A stretch of DNA of 64,000 nucleotides, taken from Cyclobacteriaceae bacterium (lineage in GTDB: Bacteria > Bacteroidota > Bacteroidia > Cytophagales > Cyclobacteriaceae). The stretch covers positions 62,001 to 126,000 of the forward strand of contig CATQIH010000013.1 of the NCBI GenBank assembly GCA_958296015.1. Reading direction: 5' to 3'. Below, piece by piece: positions 42,210-51,159 of the stretch; position 1 is the stretch's first letter; each line of letters begins with the position of its first letter. Position numbers and translations under genes: made by a program. A model generated the notes under the pieces. That model was given only the letters and a program-made list of their open reading frames with translations, ran no database searches and was not told where the DNA came from.

Positions 42210-43550
42210 ATGAATTTCAACCGATGGCTTATGCTACTCATCGTGGGGAGCTGGCTACACCTGCAACCTCACCGGCTGGCAGCACAGGATATTTCTACTA
42301 ACACTAATGATGATGATGGATTGACATTGGAAGAGTGTGTGGCCTATGCTTTAAAAAACAGACCTGCCATACAGCAGGCAGGCATTGACCAGGAAATTAA
42401 CACCAGAGAGATTAAAAGTAACCTTTCCGGATGGTATCCCCAAATAACGGCTACCTACAATGCTTCCAAGTATTTTAAACGACAGACAACCGCCTTTCGG
42501 GATGAGATCGTCACGTTGGGTACGATCTACAATTCAGATATATTGCTGGAAGCACAGCAGACCTTCTTTAGCGGCGACTTGTTGCTGGCATCAAAAGCTT
42601 CGCATGTTTCCCGTATTCAGTATGAACAGAATATCGAAGACGCAAGGATCAATACAACGATAGATGTAAGCAAAGGATTTTATGATGTGTTACTCACCAC
42701 AGAGCAGTTGCGCATCTTGAAAGAAACCATACAGCGGCAGGAGCTACAGTACAAAGATGCTTACAGCCAGTACCAGAACGGACTGGTGGATAAAACGGAT
42801 TATCAACGGGCACTGATTGCGTTAGGAAACAGCCGGAGTGCTTACAAGACTACCCAGGAAGGTATTAAATACAAACTGGCTTATCTGAAAGAATTGATGG
42901 GCTATCCGGTAGAAGAAGCGTTGATGCTGTATTTTGACCGGCAACAGATGGAAGAGAACATATTGGTGGATACTTTGCAGGAACTGGACTACAGCCACAG
43001 GGTAGAATACCGCCAATTGCAAACGCAGAAAGCCTTGCAGGACCTGAATGAAGCCTCTTATCGATGGGACTTTCTGCCTATTGTCTCCGGGTATATCAAC
43101 TATGACTGGATTTACCTCAACAACAGTTCTTCGAACTTGTATGATAAGTCTTTTCCAAGTTCCCGTTTAGGATTGCGGGTAGCCATCCCTATTTTTCAGG
43201 GAACCCGCAGGTTTCAGAACCTGAGCAGGGCCAAGTTGCAGACCGAACGCCTTGCCCTGGATATTGACAATACCAAGCGGGTACTCAACAGCGATTATCA
43301 GCAGGCACTGGCAGGTTATAAAAGCAACCTGAACGAATGGAATATCTTGAAAGGAAACCTGGATCTTGCGCAGGAGGTTTACAACGTCATTAAGTTACAA
43401 TATGAAGAAGGAATCAAATCTTATCTGGAGCTGATCACCGCGGAGACTGATCTGAGAACAGCACAGCTCAACTACTTCAACGCATTGTACAACCTGCTAT
43501 CCAGCAAACTGGATCTTCAGCAAGCTTTAGGCAACGTCAATATTAATTAA
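42210..43550 (+). CDS. TolC-family outer-membrane efflux protein
   Basis: 446 residues with a signal peptide ending near LAAQD. The two-repeat TolC organisation is visible: LTLEECVAYALKNRPAIQQAGI at the start of the first half, long heptad-rich helices, and EVYNVIKLQYEEGIKSYLELITAETDLRTAQLNYFNALYNLL near the end. It forms the outer-membrane exit duct for the adaptor and RND pump encoded directly downstream (8 and 40 base gaps), giving a complete tripartite efflux operon. Confidence 0.93.
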   Translation: MNFNRWLMLLIVGSWLHLQPHRLAAQDISTNTNDDDGLTLEECVAYALKNRPAIQQAGIDQEINTREIKSNLSGWYPQITATYNASKYFKRQTTAFRDEIVTLGTIYNSDILLEAQQTFFSGDLLLASKASHVSRIQYEQNIEDARINTTIDVSKGFYDVLLTTEQLRILKETIQRQELQYKDAYSQYQNGLVDKTDYQRALIALGNSRSAYKTTQEGIKYKLAYLKELMGYPVEEALMLYFDRQQMEENILVDTLQELDYSHRVEYRQLQTQKALQDLNEASYRWDFLPIVSGYINYDWIYLNNSSSNLYDKSFPSSRLGLRVAIPIFQGTRRFQNLSRAKLQTERLALDIDNTKRVLNSDYQQALAGYKSNLNEWNILKGNLDLAQEVYNVIKLQYEEGIKSYLELITAETDLRTAQLNYFNALYNLLSSKLDLQQALGNVNIN

Positions 43551-43558
43551 TCATAGCC

Positions 43559-44773
43559 ATGTCTTATTATTACATCAATCAATACTTACGTTTCTCACAC
43601 CCCGGCTGGCATCTCTATCAATCGAAAATAGCTGTTCATCTTTCCCGATGCCTTACCATGTTGATCTGCATCATGATACTATCTTCGTGCGGGGGGTCAG
43701 ACAAGGAGCAGGGACCACAAAATAAGCCGGTAGACGTTAATGCAAAAGAAGTGGCAACACAGCATGTAACTGCCGTTGACCAGTATCCGGGTACAGTGGT
43801 GCCACTCAATGAGGTGGAATTGCGGCCCCAGGTGGCTGGTTACATCACCAAAATCTATGTAGAAGACGGAACAGTGGTAAAGCAAGGGCAGAAGTTGTAT
43901 GAGGTTAACAGAACAAAATACCTGGCAGCCTACCAACAGGCGCAGGCCAACGTGCAAAGTGCCAAAGCCAGTCTGGCTAAATCAAACAAAGACTTGGAAC
44001 GCTACCAGAACCTGAGCCAGCAGGATGCCATTGCTCAGCAGCGGCTGGATTACGCACAGACGGACGTAGAAACTTCTGCCTCTCAGGTGGCGGTGGCAAA
44101 AGCCCAACTGGAAAGTGCTGGCACTGACCTGGGATATTCTATTATCAAAGCTCCTTTTGGTGGCAAGATCGGCATATCGAAGGTAAGGCTCGGATCGCCG
44201 GTATCGGTAGGGCAGACCTTGCTGAACACCATATCTACTACAGATTCTATGGCGGTTGATTTTGTCATCAACGAAGAATCTATTCCCAGATTCAACCGGC
44301 TTTTGCAAACCCAGAGCGAACAACCTGATACCTTGTTTACAATCAGGCTGGGAGATGACATCAACTATGCCTCTCCGGGCAAGGTCACTACCATAGACCG
44401 CGCTATAGGCCGACAGACCGGCACCATCACCATCAGGCTCACCTTTCCTAATCCTGACCAGCAGCTAATAGCCGGCATGACCGTAGATGTGCATGTGCTC
44501 AACCAAGATATTGGAAAGCAACTGGTGATTCCCTACAAAGCAGTGACCGAGCAGATGAGCGAGTATTTTGTGTACGTTATTGAAGGAGATTCTGTGCGGC
44601 AGCAAAGGTTGAAACTGGGTACTGAATTTCAGGGGCAGGTAGTGGTACGCGAAGGACTCAAGGAAGGACAACAAATTGTGATAGATGGTATACAGAAGCT
44701 GCGACCGGGAGCAAAAGTGAATGTAGGAAAAAGTACGGCATCAGGATCAGGCACCCCTGCTGCCAGTAAATGA
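43559..44773 (+). CDS. RND efflux periplasmic adaptor (MFP) lipoprotein
   Basis: 404 residues. An N-terminal lipobox (ILSSC, Cys44) anchors it, with a rather long leader before it; a later start cannot be excluded. Barrel-sandwich hybrid domain (VELRPQVAGYITKIYVEDGTVVKQGQKLYEV), a coiled-coil hairpin (~residues 120-190), the second lipoyl half (IIKAPFGGKIGISKV) and a beta-barrel domain are in the standard order. It links the inner-membrane pump to the TolC duct. Confidence 0.93.
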   Translation: MSYYYINQYLRFSHPGWHLYQSKIAVHLSRCLTMLICIMILSSCGGSDKEQGPQNKPVDVNAKEVATQHVTAVDQYPGTVVPLNEVELRPQVAGYITKIYVEDGTVVKQGQKLYEVNRTKYLAAYQQAQANVQSAKASLAKSNKDLERYQNLSQQDAIAQQRLDYAQTDVETSASQVAVAKAQLESAGTDLGYSIIKAPFGGKIGISKVRLGSPVSVGQTLLNTISTTDSMAVDFVINEESIPRFNRLLQTQSEQPDTLFTIRLGDDINYASPGKVTTIDRAIGRQTGTITIRLTFPNPDQQLIAGMTVDVHVLNQDIGKQLVIPYKAVTEQMSEYFVYVIEGDSVRQQRLKLGTEFQGQVVVREGLKEGQQIVIDGIQKLRPGAKVNVGKSTASGSGTPAASK

Positions 44774-44813
44774 TTTTTCCAGTATCAGAACATTAAATAT
44801 TTAGCATTATACG

Positions 44814-47800
44814 ATGATATCAGATGTATTTATAAAAAGGCCCATTACTGCAATGGTCATTTCTATTGTAATTCTCATTGTAGGCGGGTTGTCTATCTTA
44901 AACCTGCCGATTGCGCAGTATCCAGATATTACACCACCTGTAGTTTCTGTATCGGGCAATTACCGGGGTGCTGATGCACAAACTGTAGAACAGACCGTGG
45001 CTACACCCATTGAGACGCAAGTTAATGGCACGCCTGGCATGGCCTACCTGAGTTCTAATAACACCAGCACCGGACAGATGCAGATGAACGTGACCTTTGA
45101 AGTAGGTACTGACATCGACATTGCTACACTGGATGTGCAAAACAGGGTGAGCATTGCAGAACCTACTTTGCCTGAGGCGGTGAGAAGGCTGGGCGTGGTT
45201 ATCCGCAAGCGTAACCCCAGCACACTGATGGTGCTTGCCATCTATGCTCCCAAAGGTACACACGACGTGAAGTTTCTGGCTAACTATACCAACATTTTTA
45301 TCAGAGATGCTCTGCTTCGTGTGCCGGGTGTGGGAGACATCAATGCCATTGGCGAAGACTTCAGTATGCGCGTATGGCTTCAGCCCGACAAGATGTCGCA
45401 GTACGGTATCAGTGCCAACGAGGTGAATGGTGCCATACAGGAGCAAAACCTACAGGTGGCTGCTGGCACAGTAGGAGCCATGCCTCAGTTTGGCACTCAG
45501 GCTTTTGAGTATCCTATCACCGTAAATGGCCGGTTGGAAGACCAAAGCGAGTTCGAGAATATTATTGTGCGGTCTAACCCTGACGACGGAGCTATTGTGT
45601 ATCTTAAAGATATTGCGCGGGTAGATTTTGGTGAGTTCAGCTATAACCGCTTTGCCATTGTCAATGGTAAGCCTTGTGCCATATTATTGATTTATCAGGC
45701 ACCCGGCAGTAACTCGCTGGAAACCGCTGATGGTATTTATAAGGCACTTGATGAGTTGAAGCCTACTTTTCCGGCGGATGTAGACTACCTCGTTCCCAAC
45801 GAATCTGTTTCTGTGGTACAGGTATCCATTGAAGAAGTATTACATACATTAGGCGAGGCGTTATTGCTGGTCATCATCGTCGTATTTTTGTTTCTGCAAA
45901 GCTGGCGTGCTACGCTGATTCCTATCCTTGCTATTCCCGTTTCTATTGTAGGAACGTTTATCTTTTTCCCCCTGCTGGGCTTTACCATCAACACGCTGAC
46001 CATGTTTGGCTTTGTACTGGCCATCGGTATTGTAGTAGATGATGCCATTGTGGTAGTAGAAGCCGTTCAACATTACATTGACACGGAAAAGATTTCTGCC
46101 CGTGAGGCTACGCACAAAGCCATGAAAGATATTACTGCGCCCGTTATTGCCATTGCCCTCATCTTGGCCGCTGTATTCATTCCGGTAGGCTTTATTCCTG
46201 GCATTGTAGGCCGGATGTATCAGCAATTTGCCATCACTATTGCCATTTCGGTGCTGCTTTCAGCTTTTGTTGCCCTTACACTGACACCTGCCCTGTGTGC
46301 ACTATTGCTCAAGCCGATGAATGTCAACAAAGATGCAAAAGGAGTAAATAAGTTATTCTATAAGTTCAATACCTGGTTTAACAACACCACTGAGTCCTAT
46401 TCTACAGGAGTACGCAAAAGTATCAAGGCAGCTCCGTTGGTGCTGGTGCTGCTGGTCTGCATTTATGCAGGAACGTTTGGGCTGTTCCAGACCAAGCCTA
46501 CCGGATTTCTTCCTACAGAAGACGAAGGACGTATCTTTGTTGCCGTAGAACTTCCGGAAGGTGCTTCAACTTCCAGAACGAGAGCCATCATGGAACAGAT
46601 GTCCGATTCTATCCAGTCTATCCCTGCTATCAAAAATGTGGCGGGCATTGGCGGATTGAATTTTATCAGCTTTTCCTTTAAATCCAATAGCGGGACTTTT
46701 TTCATACAGATGAAGCCCTGGAGTGAGAGAAAAGAAGCATCGCAGCAACTCAATGGGGTGATAGCTCGCCTACAGGAGAAATTTTCTCCTATCAAAGGAG
46801 CCAATATTGTTGTGGTATCACCTCCGGCCATTCCGGGATTGGGGGCTACCGGTGGATTCAGCTTCATACTGGAACAAAAAACCGGTGGCGGTAATATCAA
46901 AGAATTTGAGGGCGTGATACAAAACTTTGTAGCAGAAGCCAACAAACGTCCTGAGATTGGCCGGGCTTTTAGCTTTTTTACTGCTCAGACGCCAGGTTAT
47001 CAGGTGGATGTAGATAGGGAAAAGGCTAAGAAACTGGGTGTCTCTCTGTCGGATGTATTCTCCACGATGTCTTCGTACATGGGCAGCCAGTATGTTAATG
47101 ACTTCACCCGCTATGGCCGCAATTTTCGGGTAGTAACCCAGGCCGATACGGCCTTCAGAAACAGTATTTCTGACCTCGATCAATATTACGTACTCAATCG
47201 TGAAGGTACTTCTGTACCATTAAGTGCTCTGACATCTCACCGTGTGGTAGAAAACGCGCCTGTGATTTCTCATTATAACTTGTTTCGCTCTAGTGAAGTG
47301 AACGGTAGTGCGGCACCCGGTTATAGTAGCGGGCAGGCTTTGGAGGCTTTGCAGGAAGTAGCTGCGAAGGTATTACCTGCCGGTTACGGATACGATTTTT
47401 CGGGGCTGAGCCGCGAGGAACTGTCTTCTGGCAGTAGTACGCTGCTTATCTTTGTGCTGGCAATTGTATTAGTCTCGCTGTTGCTGGCTGCGCTGTACGA
47501 AAGCTGGTCAATACCTTTTTCTGTATTGCTGGCGTTGCCACTAGGAGCTTTTGGAGCCATCATAGCCCTTACGTTTCTGCCGAAGTTGGACAATAACGTC
47601 TACGCACAAATTGGCCTGATTACCCTAATCGGACTGGCTGCCAAGAATGCCATTCTGATTGTGGAGTTTGCTAAAGAGCGAGTAGATAAAGGCATGGAAC
47701 TGATTCAGGCTACACTCGAGGCTGTGAAGCTACGGTTGCGTCCTATTATTATGACCTCAATGGCATTCATTCTGGGTGTGTTACCACTGGCACTAGCCAA

Positions 47801-47978
47801 TGGCGCAGGCGCAGTAGCCCGGCAGACTATCGGATGGACAGTGATTGGCGGTATGCTGGCAGCTACTTTCCTGGCTATTTTTGCTGTACCCGTGCTCTAT
47901 GTAGTGATCACACGTATAGCGTATGGCAAAAAAGGACTACAAGCACTTCAGGCCAATGATCACGCGGATGAAGGATGA
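44814..47978 (+). CDS. RND multidrug efflux pump, HAE1 family (AcrB-like)
   Basis: 1054 residues with 12 membrane helices and two large periplasmic loops. N-terminal MISDVFIKRPITAMVISIVI and the proton-relay pair in TM4 (AIGIVVDDAIVVVEAV, the Asp-Asp) are characteristic of drug-exporting HAE1 pumps rather than metal (HME) pumps. The C-terminal repeat half has GLAAKNAILIVEFAKE and RLRPIIMTSMAFILGVLPLA. It exchanges protons for hydrophobic compounds. Third gene of the operon; no local regulator is encoded next to it. Confidence 0.95.
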   Translation: MISDVFIKRPITAMVISIVILIVGGLSILNLPIAQYPDITPPVVSVSGNYRGADAQTVEQTVATPIETQVNGTPGMAYLSSNNTSTGQMQMNVTFEVGTDIDIATLDVQNRVSIAEPTLPEAVRRLGVVIRKRNPSTLMVLAIYAPKGTHDVKFLANYTNIFIRDALLRVPGVGDINAIGEDFSMRVWLQPDKMSQYGISANEVNGAIQEQNLQVAAGTVGAMPQFGTQAFEYPITVNGRLEDQSEFENIIVRSNPDDGAIVYLKDIARVDFGEFSYNRFAIVNGKPCAILLIYQAPGSNSLETADGIYKALDELKPTFPADVDYLVPNESVSVVQVSIEEVLHTLGEALLLVIIVVFLFLQSWRATLIPILAIPVSIVGTFIFFPLLGFTINTLTMFGFVLAIGIVVDDAIVVVEAVQHYIDTEKISAREATHKAMKDITAPVIAIALILAAVFIPVGFIPGIVGRMYQQFAITIAISVLLSAFVALTLTPALCALLLKPMNVNKDAKGVNKLFYKFNTWFNNTTESYSTGVRKSIKAAPLVLVLLVCIYAGTFGLFQTKPTGFLPTEDEGRIFVAVELPEGASTSRTRAIMEQMSDSIQSIPAIKNVAGIGGLNFISFSFKSNSGTFFIQMKPWSERKEASQQLNGVIARLQEKFSPIKGANIVVVSPPAIPGLGATGGFSFILEQKTGGGNIKEFEGVIQNFVAEANKRPEIGRAFSFFTAQTPGYQVDVDREKAKKLGVSLSDVFSTMSSYMGSQYVNDFTRYGRNFRVVTQADTAFRNSISDLDQYYVLNREGTSVPLSALTSHRVVENAPVISHYNLFRSSEVNGSAAPGYSSGQALEALQEVAAKVLPAGYGYDFSGLSREELSSGSSTLLIFVLAIVLVSLLLAALYESWSIPFSVLLALPLGAFGAIIALTFLPKLDNNVYAQIGLITLIGLAAKNAILIVEFAKERVDKGMELIQATLEAVKLRLRPIIMTSMAFILGVLPLALANGAGAVARQTIGWTVIGGMLAATFLAIFAVPVLYVVITRIAYGKKGLQALQANDHADEG

Positions 47979-48009
47979 TGATTGTCTGCATATATACTGC
48001 CAGATCTTG

Positions 48010-50067
48010 TTATGAGCGGGCCTGCAACTCTATGATTTCCAGCCTACAGCTATCAAACAGTCTGTCCGTTGTGTCTGTTAACTGCGCAATAAGCATTTCA
48101 GCATTTTCTTCTGTAAGATTTGTCTCTACTTTTCTAATGAGTTGCCGTGCATCCTGAGGGGCTATGCTGTCGATAGAAGGCTTTATTTTGTGAGCAAGTC
48201 TTTTGATGCCTGTTAGGCTATGGGCTGCTTTCAGCGTATGCATTTCCTGTAAGGCTGTGCCCACTTCTGTGATAAACAGTTCCAGCATCTGGACAGTGAA
48301 TGCAACGTTTCCGGCTGCCATCTGGTATAGCAATCCTTCTTTGCAGAGCAATATAGGAGCAGCGTTTACTTGCTGTACAACCTGCTTTAGTTTGTGGGAG
48401 GTGAGTTGTGCTATTTTTTTATACAAGGCAAGCGACTCAAAAGGTTTGGACAGATAGTCGTTCATGCCTGCGGTCAGGCATTTTCTTGTGTCGCTTGCAA
48501 AAGAGTTGGCAGTCAGGGCAATGATAGGTATTCTTTGTATGGCTTTATCTGTATGATTTCGGATGGCTTTGGTTGCTTCTATACCATCCATCACAGGCAT
48601 TTGCATATCCATCAGGACGAGGTCGTAGGGTTGTTCATAGAGCTTTTGCAAAGCAAGACTACCATTCTCTACGGCATCTATATGACATCCCCACTCTTCG
48701 GCGAGCGATACTACCAGCATCTGGTTAAATTTGTTGTCTTCTGCCAATAGTATCCGAAGTTGGCTTAGATCGTAGGTATCGTAACTATCTTCTGGATTGA
48801 AAGGCAGATCGCTTTCCGTCCCTTTCTCAAAATCCAGTACAAATGTAAAACTTGTACCCTGATGCAGTACACTTTTCACTTCAATAGTGCCACCCTGGGC
48901 TTCTACCAGCTTTTTGCAGATAGCCAGACCCAGACCGGTGCCGCCATATTGCCGTGTGGTACCGGCATCTGCCTGGCTGAAACTGTCAAAGATGGTTTCA
49001 AACTTGTCGGGTGCGATGCCAATACCTGTATCTTGCACCGTAAATCCAAACCTGATGTGCGAGGCTTGCTGTTGCTGTATATGGCACAGTATCGTTACGT
49101 TGCCCTTTGGCGTAAATTTGATGGCATTGTTAACAAGGTTGAGCAATACTTGGTTCAGCCGTGTTGGGTCTCCCTTCACAATATTGTCTGTATGTTTTCC
49201 CGGTTGCATCAGTATCTGAATACCTTTTTCCTGTGCTTTGTAAGACAATGAGGCTTTTACACGCTCAACAACTTCAGAGACCCTGAACCCTATCTTTTCA
49301 AATACCACTTTTCCGGATTCCACCTTCGACAGGTCAAGGATATCGTTGATAATGACCAGCAGATTGTCGGCAGAAGAAGTGATGGCACTGAGGTATTTTT
49401 GCTGTTTGGGGTTCAGCGTAGTCTTTCGCAGTAAGCTGCCCATGCCTACGATAGCATTCATAGGTGTACGTATCTCATGGCTCATATTAGCAAGGAACTG
49501 CTCTTTTGCTTTGGCTGAATCTTCTGCCTTCTGCATGGCTTCTATCAGCCTCTTCTCTACCTTTTTTTGCCTGGTAATATTAAGACAAATACCCAAAGAG
49601 CCATTGACCCGATGATTATCATTGTAGAGCGGAATGGACCCAATCAGTATCCACATGGGTTTACCATTTTTCTTATGGATCTGCATTTCATACGGCCCGG
49701 ACTTTCCTTTCTTTTTGGGTTGAAACTGTTTGACAAAATTTATCCTGAATTTTTCTGTAATGATCTTTTCGATAGCCAGCTTACCAATCAACTCTTCTTT
49801 GGAATATCCTGTCATCTTACAGAAATAATCGTGTACATAGCTGATTTTTCCTTCCAAGTCTATTTCTATTAGTCCAAGCTCCATGTTTTCCAGTACGCTT
49901 TTGTACTTCTCCTCGCTTCTGGCTAAAAACTCATTTGTTCCCTTATCCTGATCAGTCGTCGTATTTTCATACGTGCTGCAATATTGGGTTATATCCGATA
50001 TGAAAGGACGAAGGGCTTCCGGAATATCTGTACCAAAGTGTTTCTCTATGATTTTTGTAATACTCAT
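48010..50067 (-). CDS. Hybrid sensor histidine kinase (PAS-HisKA-HATPase-REC-Hpt)
   Basis: 685 residues from ATG 50067; a TTG at 50073 is also in frame but less likely. No membrane helix: a cytosolic sensor. A short N-terminal region leads to a PAS domain (residues ~50-170), then HisKA with His197 (NMSHEIRTPMN), HATPase with N/G boxes (NAIKF, DTGIG, GTGLGL), a receiver with Asp487 (LVLMDMQMPVMDG) and a C-terminal Hpt domain with His626 (RLAHKIKPS). The complete internal phosphorelay must hand phosphate to an external receiver; the sigma54 regulator at 17411 is a candidate only by function. Confidence 0.93.
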   Translation of the reverse strand: MSITKIIEKHFGTDIPEALRPFISDITQYCSTYENTTTDQDKGTNEFLARSEEKYKSVLENMELGLIEIDLEGKISYVHDYFCKMTGYSKEELIGKLAIEKIITEKFRINFVKQFQPKKKGKSGPYEMQIHKKNGKPMWILIGSIPLYNDNHRVNGSLGICLNITRQKKVEKRLIEAMQKAEDSAKAKEQFLANMSHEIRTPMNAIVGMGSLLRKTTLNPKQQKYLSAITSSADNLLVIINDILDLSKVESGKVVFEKIGFRVSEVVERVKASLSYKAQEKGIQILMQPGKHTDNIVKGDPTRLNQVLLNLVNNAIKFTPKGNVTILCHIQQQQASHIRFGFTVQDTGIGIAPDKFETIFDSFSQADAGTTRQYGGTGLGLAICKKLVEAQGGTIEVKSVLHQGTSFTFVLDFEKGTESDLPFNPEDSYDTYDLSQLRILLAEDNKFNQMLVVSLAEEWGCHIDAVENGSLALQKLYEQPYDLVLMDMQMPVMDGIEATKAIRNHTDKAIQRIPIIALTANSFASDTRKCLTAGMNDYLSKPFESLALYKKIAQLTSHKLKQVVQQVNAAPILLCKEGLLYQMAAGNVAFTVQMLELFITEVGTALQEMHTLKAAHSLTGIKRLAHKIKPSIDSIAPQDARQLIRKVETNLTEENAEMLIAQLTDTTDRLFDSCRLEIIELQARS

Positions 50068-50254
50068 GCTCAAACGATATAGCTATTGATGGCTAATATT
50101 AACCCTATTTCGTTGCTGAATTGTATCTTTAGTGGTGCAGTTGTGAGACAGGTAAGTTATTCTTAATGTTTGTTGTTTTGCAGTGATAACATAGAAGAAA
50201 GACACGCAGGAGAAACCTGCAAAACATACAGCATGTCTGCTTTTCAGGCAGGCA

Positions 50255-50288
50255 CAAAAAAAGCAGCTGAAATATTTTCCAACTGCTT
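50255..50288 (-). terminator. Rho-independent terminator of the tRNA gene
   Basis: On the minus strand AAGCAG(t)TG pairs with CA(g)CTGCTT and is followed by a T run, a few bases after the tRNA 3' end. Confidence 0.7.
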
Positions 50289-50296
50289 GTACTATG

Positions 50297-50370
50297 TAGC
50301 GAAAACGGGAGTCGAACCCGTGACCTCAGGGTTATGAATCCTGCGCTCTAACCATCTGAGCTACCTCGCC
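50297..50370 (-). tRNA. tRNA-Met (CAU)
   Basis: A 74-base cloverleaf on the minus strand: acceptor GGCGAGG pairs with the 3' TTTCGCT with a G-U ending pair, D arm GCTCAGATGGTTAGAGC, anticodon loop TTCATAA, T arm ACGGGTTCGACTCCCGT, discriminator A. The anticodon CAT could also be a lysidine-modified tRNA-Ile, but the GGCGAGG acceptor start and overall sequence fit elongator tRNA-Met of Bacteroidota. CCA is not encoded. The 31-39 pair in the anticodon stem is A-C. Confidence 0.93.
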
Positions 50371-50406
50371 ATGCTTGAAGTGAAGTGGATGCCGTGAAAC
50401 GGTTTG

Positions 50407-50422
50407 CAAAATTACAAAGATA
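50407..50422 (-). promoter_or_regulatory. Tandem -7 boxes upstream of tRNA-Met
   Basis: On the minus strand TATCTTTG (50415-50422) is followed directly by TAATTTTG (50407-50414), both matching TAnnTTTG, 37 to 45 bases before the tRNA 5' end. Confidence 0.45.
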
Positions 50423-50536
50423 CCTGGGAACTACAAGTGCTCAACTCACAAATTTTGGATACTACATTTAAATTCGTGATCTTTGAAAAAGATAATATTT
50501 TGTATACCTTTTACAAAAGGTGTGTATTTAAAACAT

Positions 50537-50956
50537 ATGAGCATGAAAAACTCTCATTTTGTAGCCGAGTATGAGTTTAAAGCCTCCCGTAAAGTGCTCT
50601 ATCCTTATCTTAATACCGCTAGTGGCTTGTCATTATGGTTTGCCGATGATGCTAACGTAGACGATGATAAGCTGTTTGTATTTAACTGGGATGATGAAAA
50701 ACACAAGGCTCGTCTGGCTGTTCAACGCCAGAACCATCTGGTTAAATTTGAATTTCTTGACAATGCTAACGATACTGAAACGACATCTGAAGGAACAGAC
50801 GATAAGCCTTTCATCGAGCTATGCCTTGATGAAAACGATATGACGGGCATTGTCTATCTGAAAGTGATAGATACGGCAACTACCGACAACGAGGAAGAGT
50901 TTCAGGAAATATGGAAGCAACTTACAGATACACTGCGGGAAATTGTGGGAGGGTAA
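50537..50956 (+). CDS. START-like domain protein
   Basis: 139 residues from ATG 50537 (MSMKNSHFVAEYEF); the open frame 54 bases earlier adds a hydrophobic leader-like stretch without support. The sequence SHFVAEYEFKASRKVLYPYLNTASGLSLWFADD is the start of the START-like/AHSA1-type helix-grip fold found in a small Bacteroidota family. It probably binds a hydrophobic ligand. Acidic overall. No operon partner; LptF/G follows 200 bases later. Confidence 0.8.
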   Translation: MSMKNSHFVAEYEFKASRKVLYPYLNTASGLSLWFADDANVDDDKLFVFNWDDEKHKARLAVQRQNHLVKFEFLDNANDTETTSEGTDDKPFIELCLDENDMTGIVYLKVIDTATTDNEEEFQEIWKQLTDTLREIVGG

Positions 50957-51159
50957 ACTACTATTGGTATGCTATGCAGTAACGTCAGAAGATAATACAT
51001 TCAGATCAAAGCCCTATTTGCAGCCATTACATCACATATTTTTACACAATACAGTTTCTTTCCCCATATTCAGTGTCACCTTTTTCACTTTTGCACTAAA
51101 CTTGCAGTTTTTTCTGAAGCCACCGAATAATTGTAGCCGGTAGTGTGTTATAAGAAGAC

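Noticed and set aside
50297-50370. tRNA-Ile2 with modified CAT anticodon
   Set aside because: Acceptor and D-arm sequence fit elongator tRNA-Met better.
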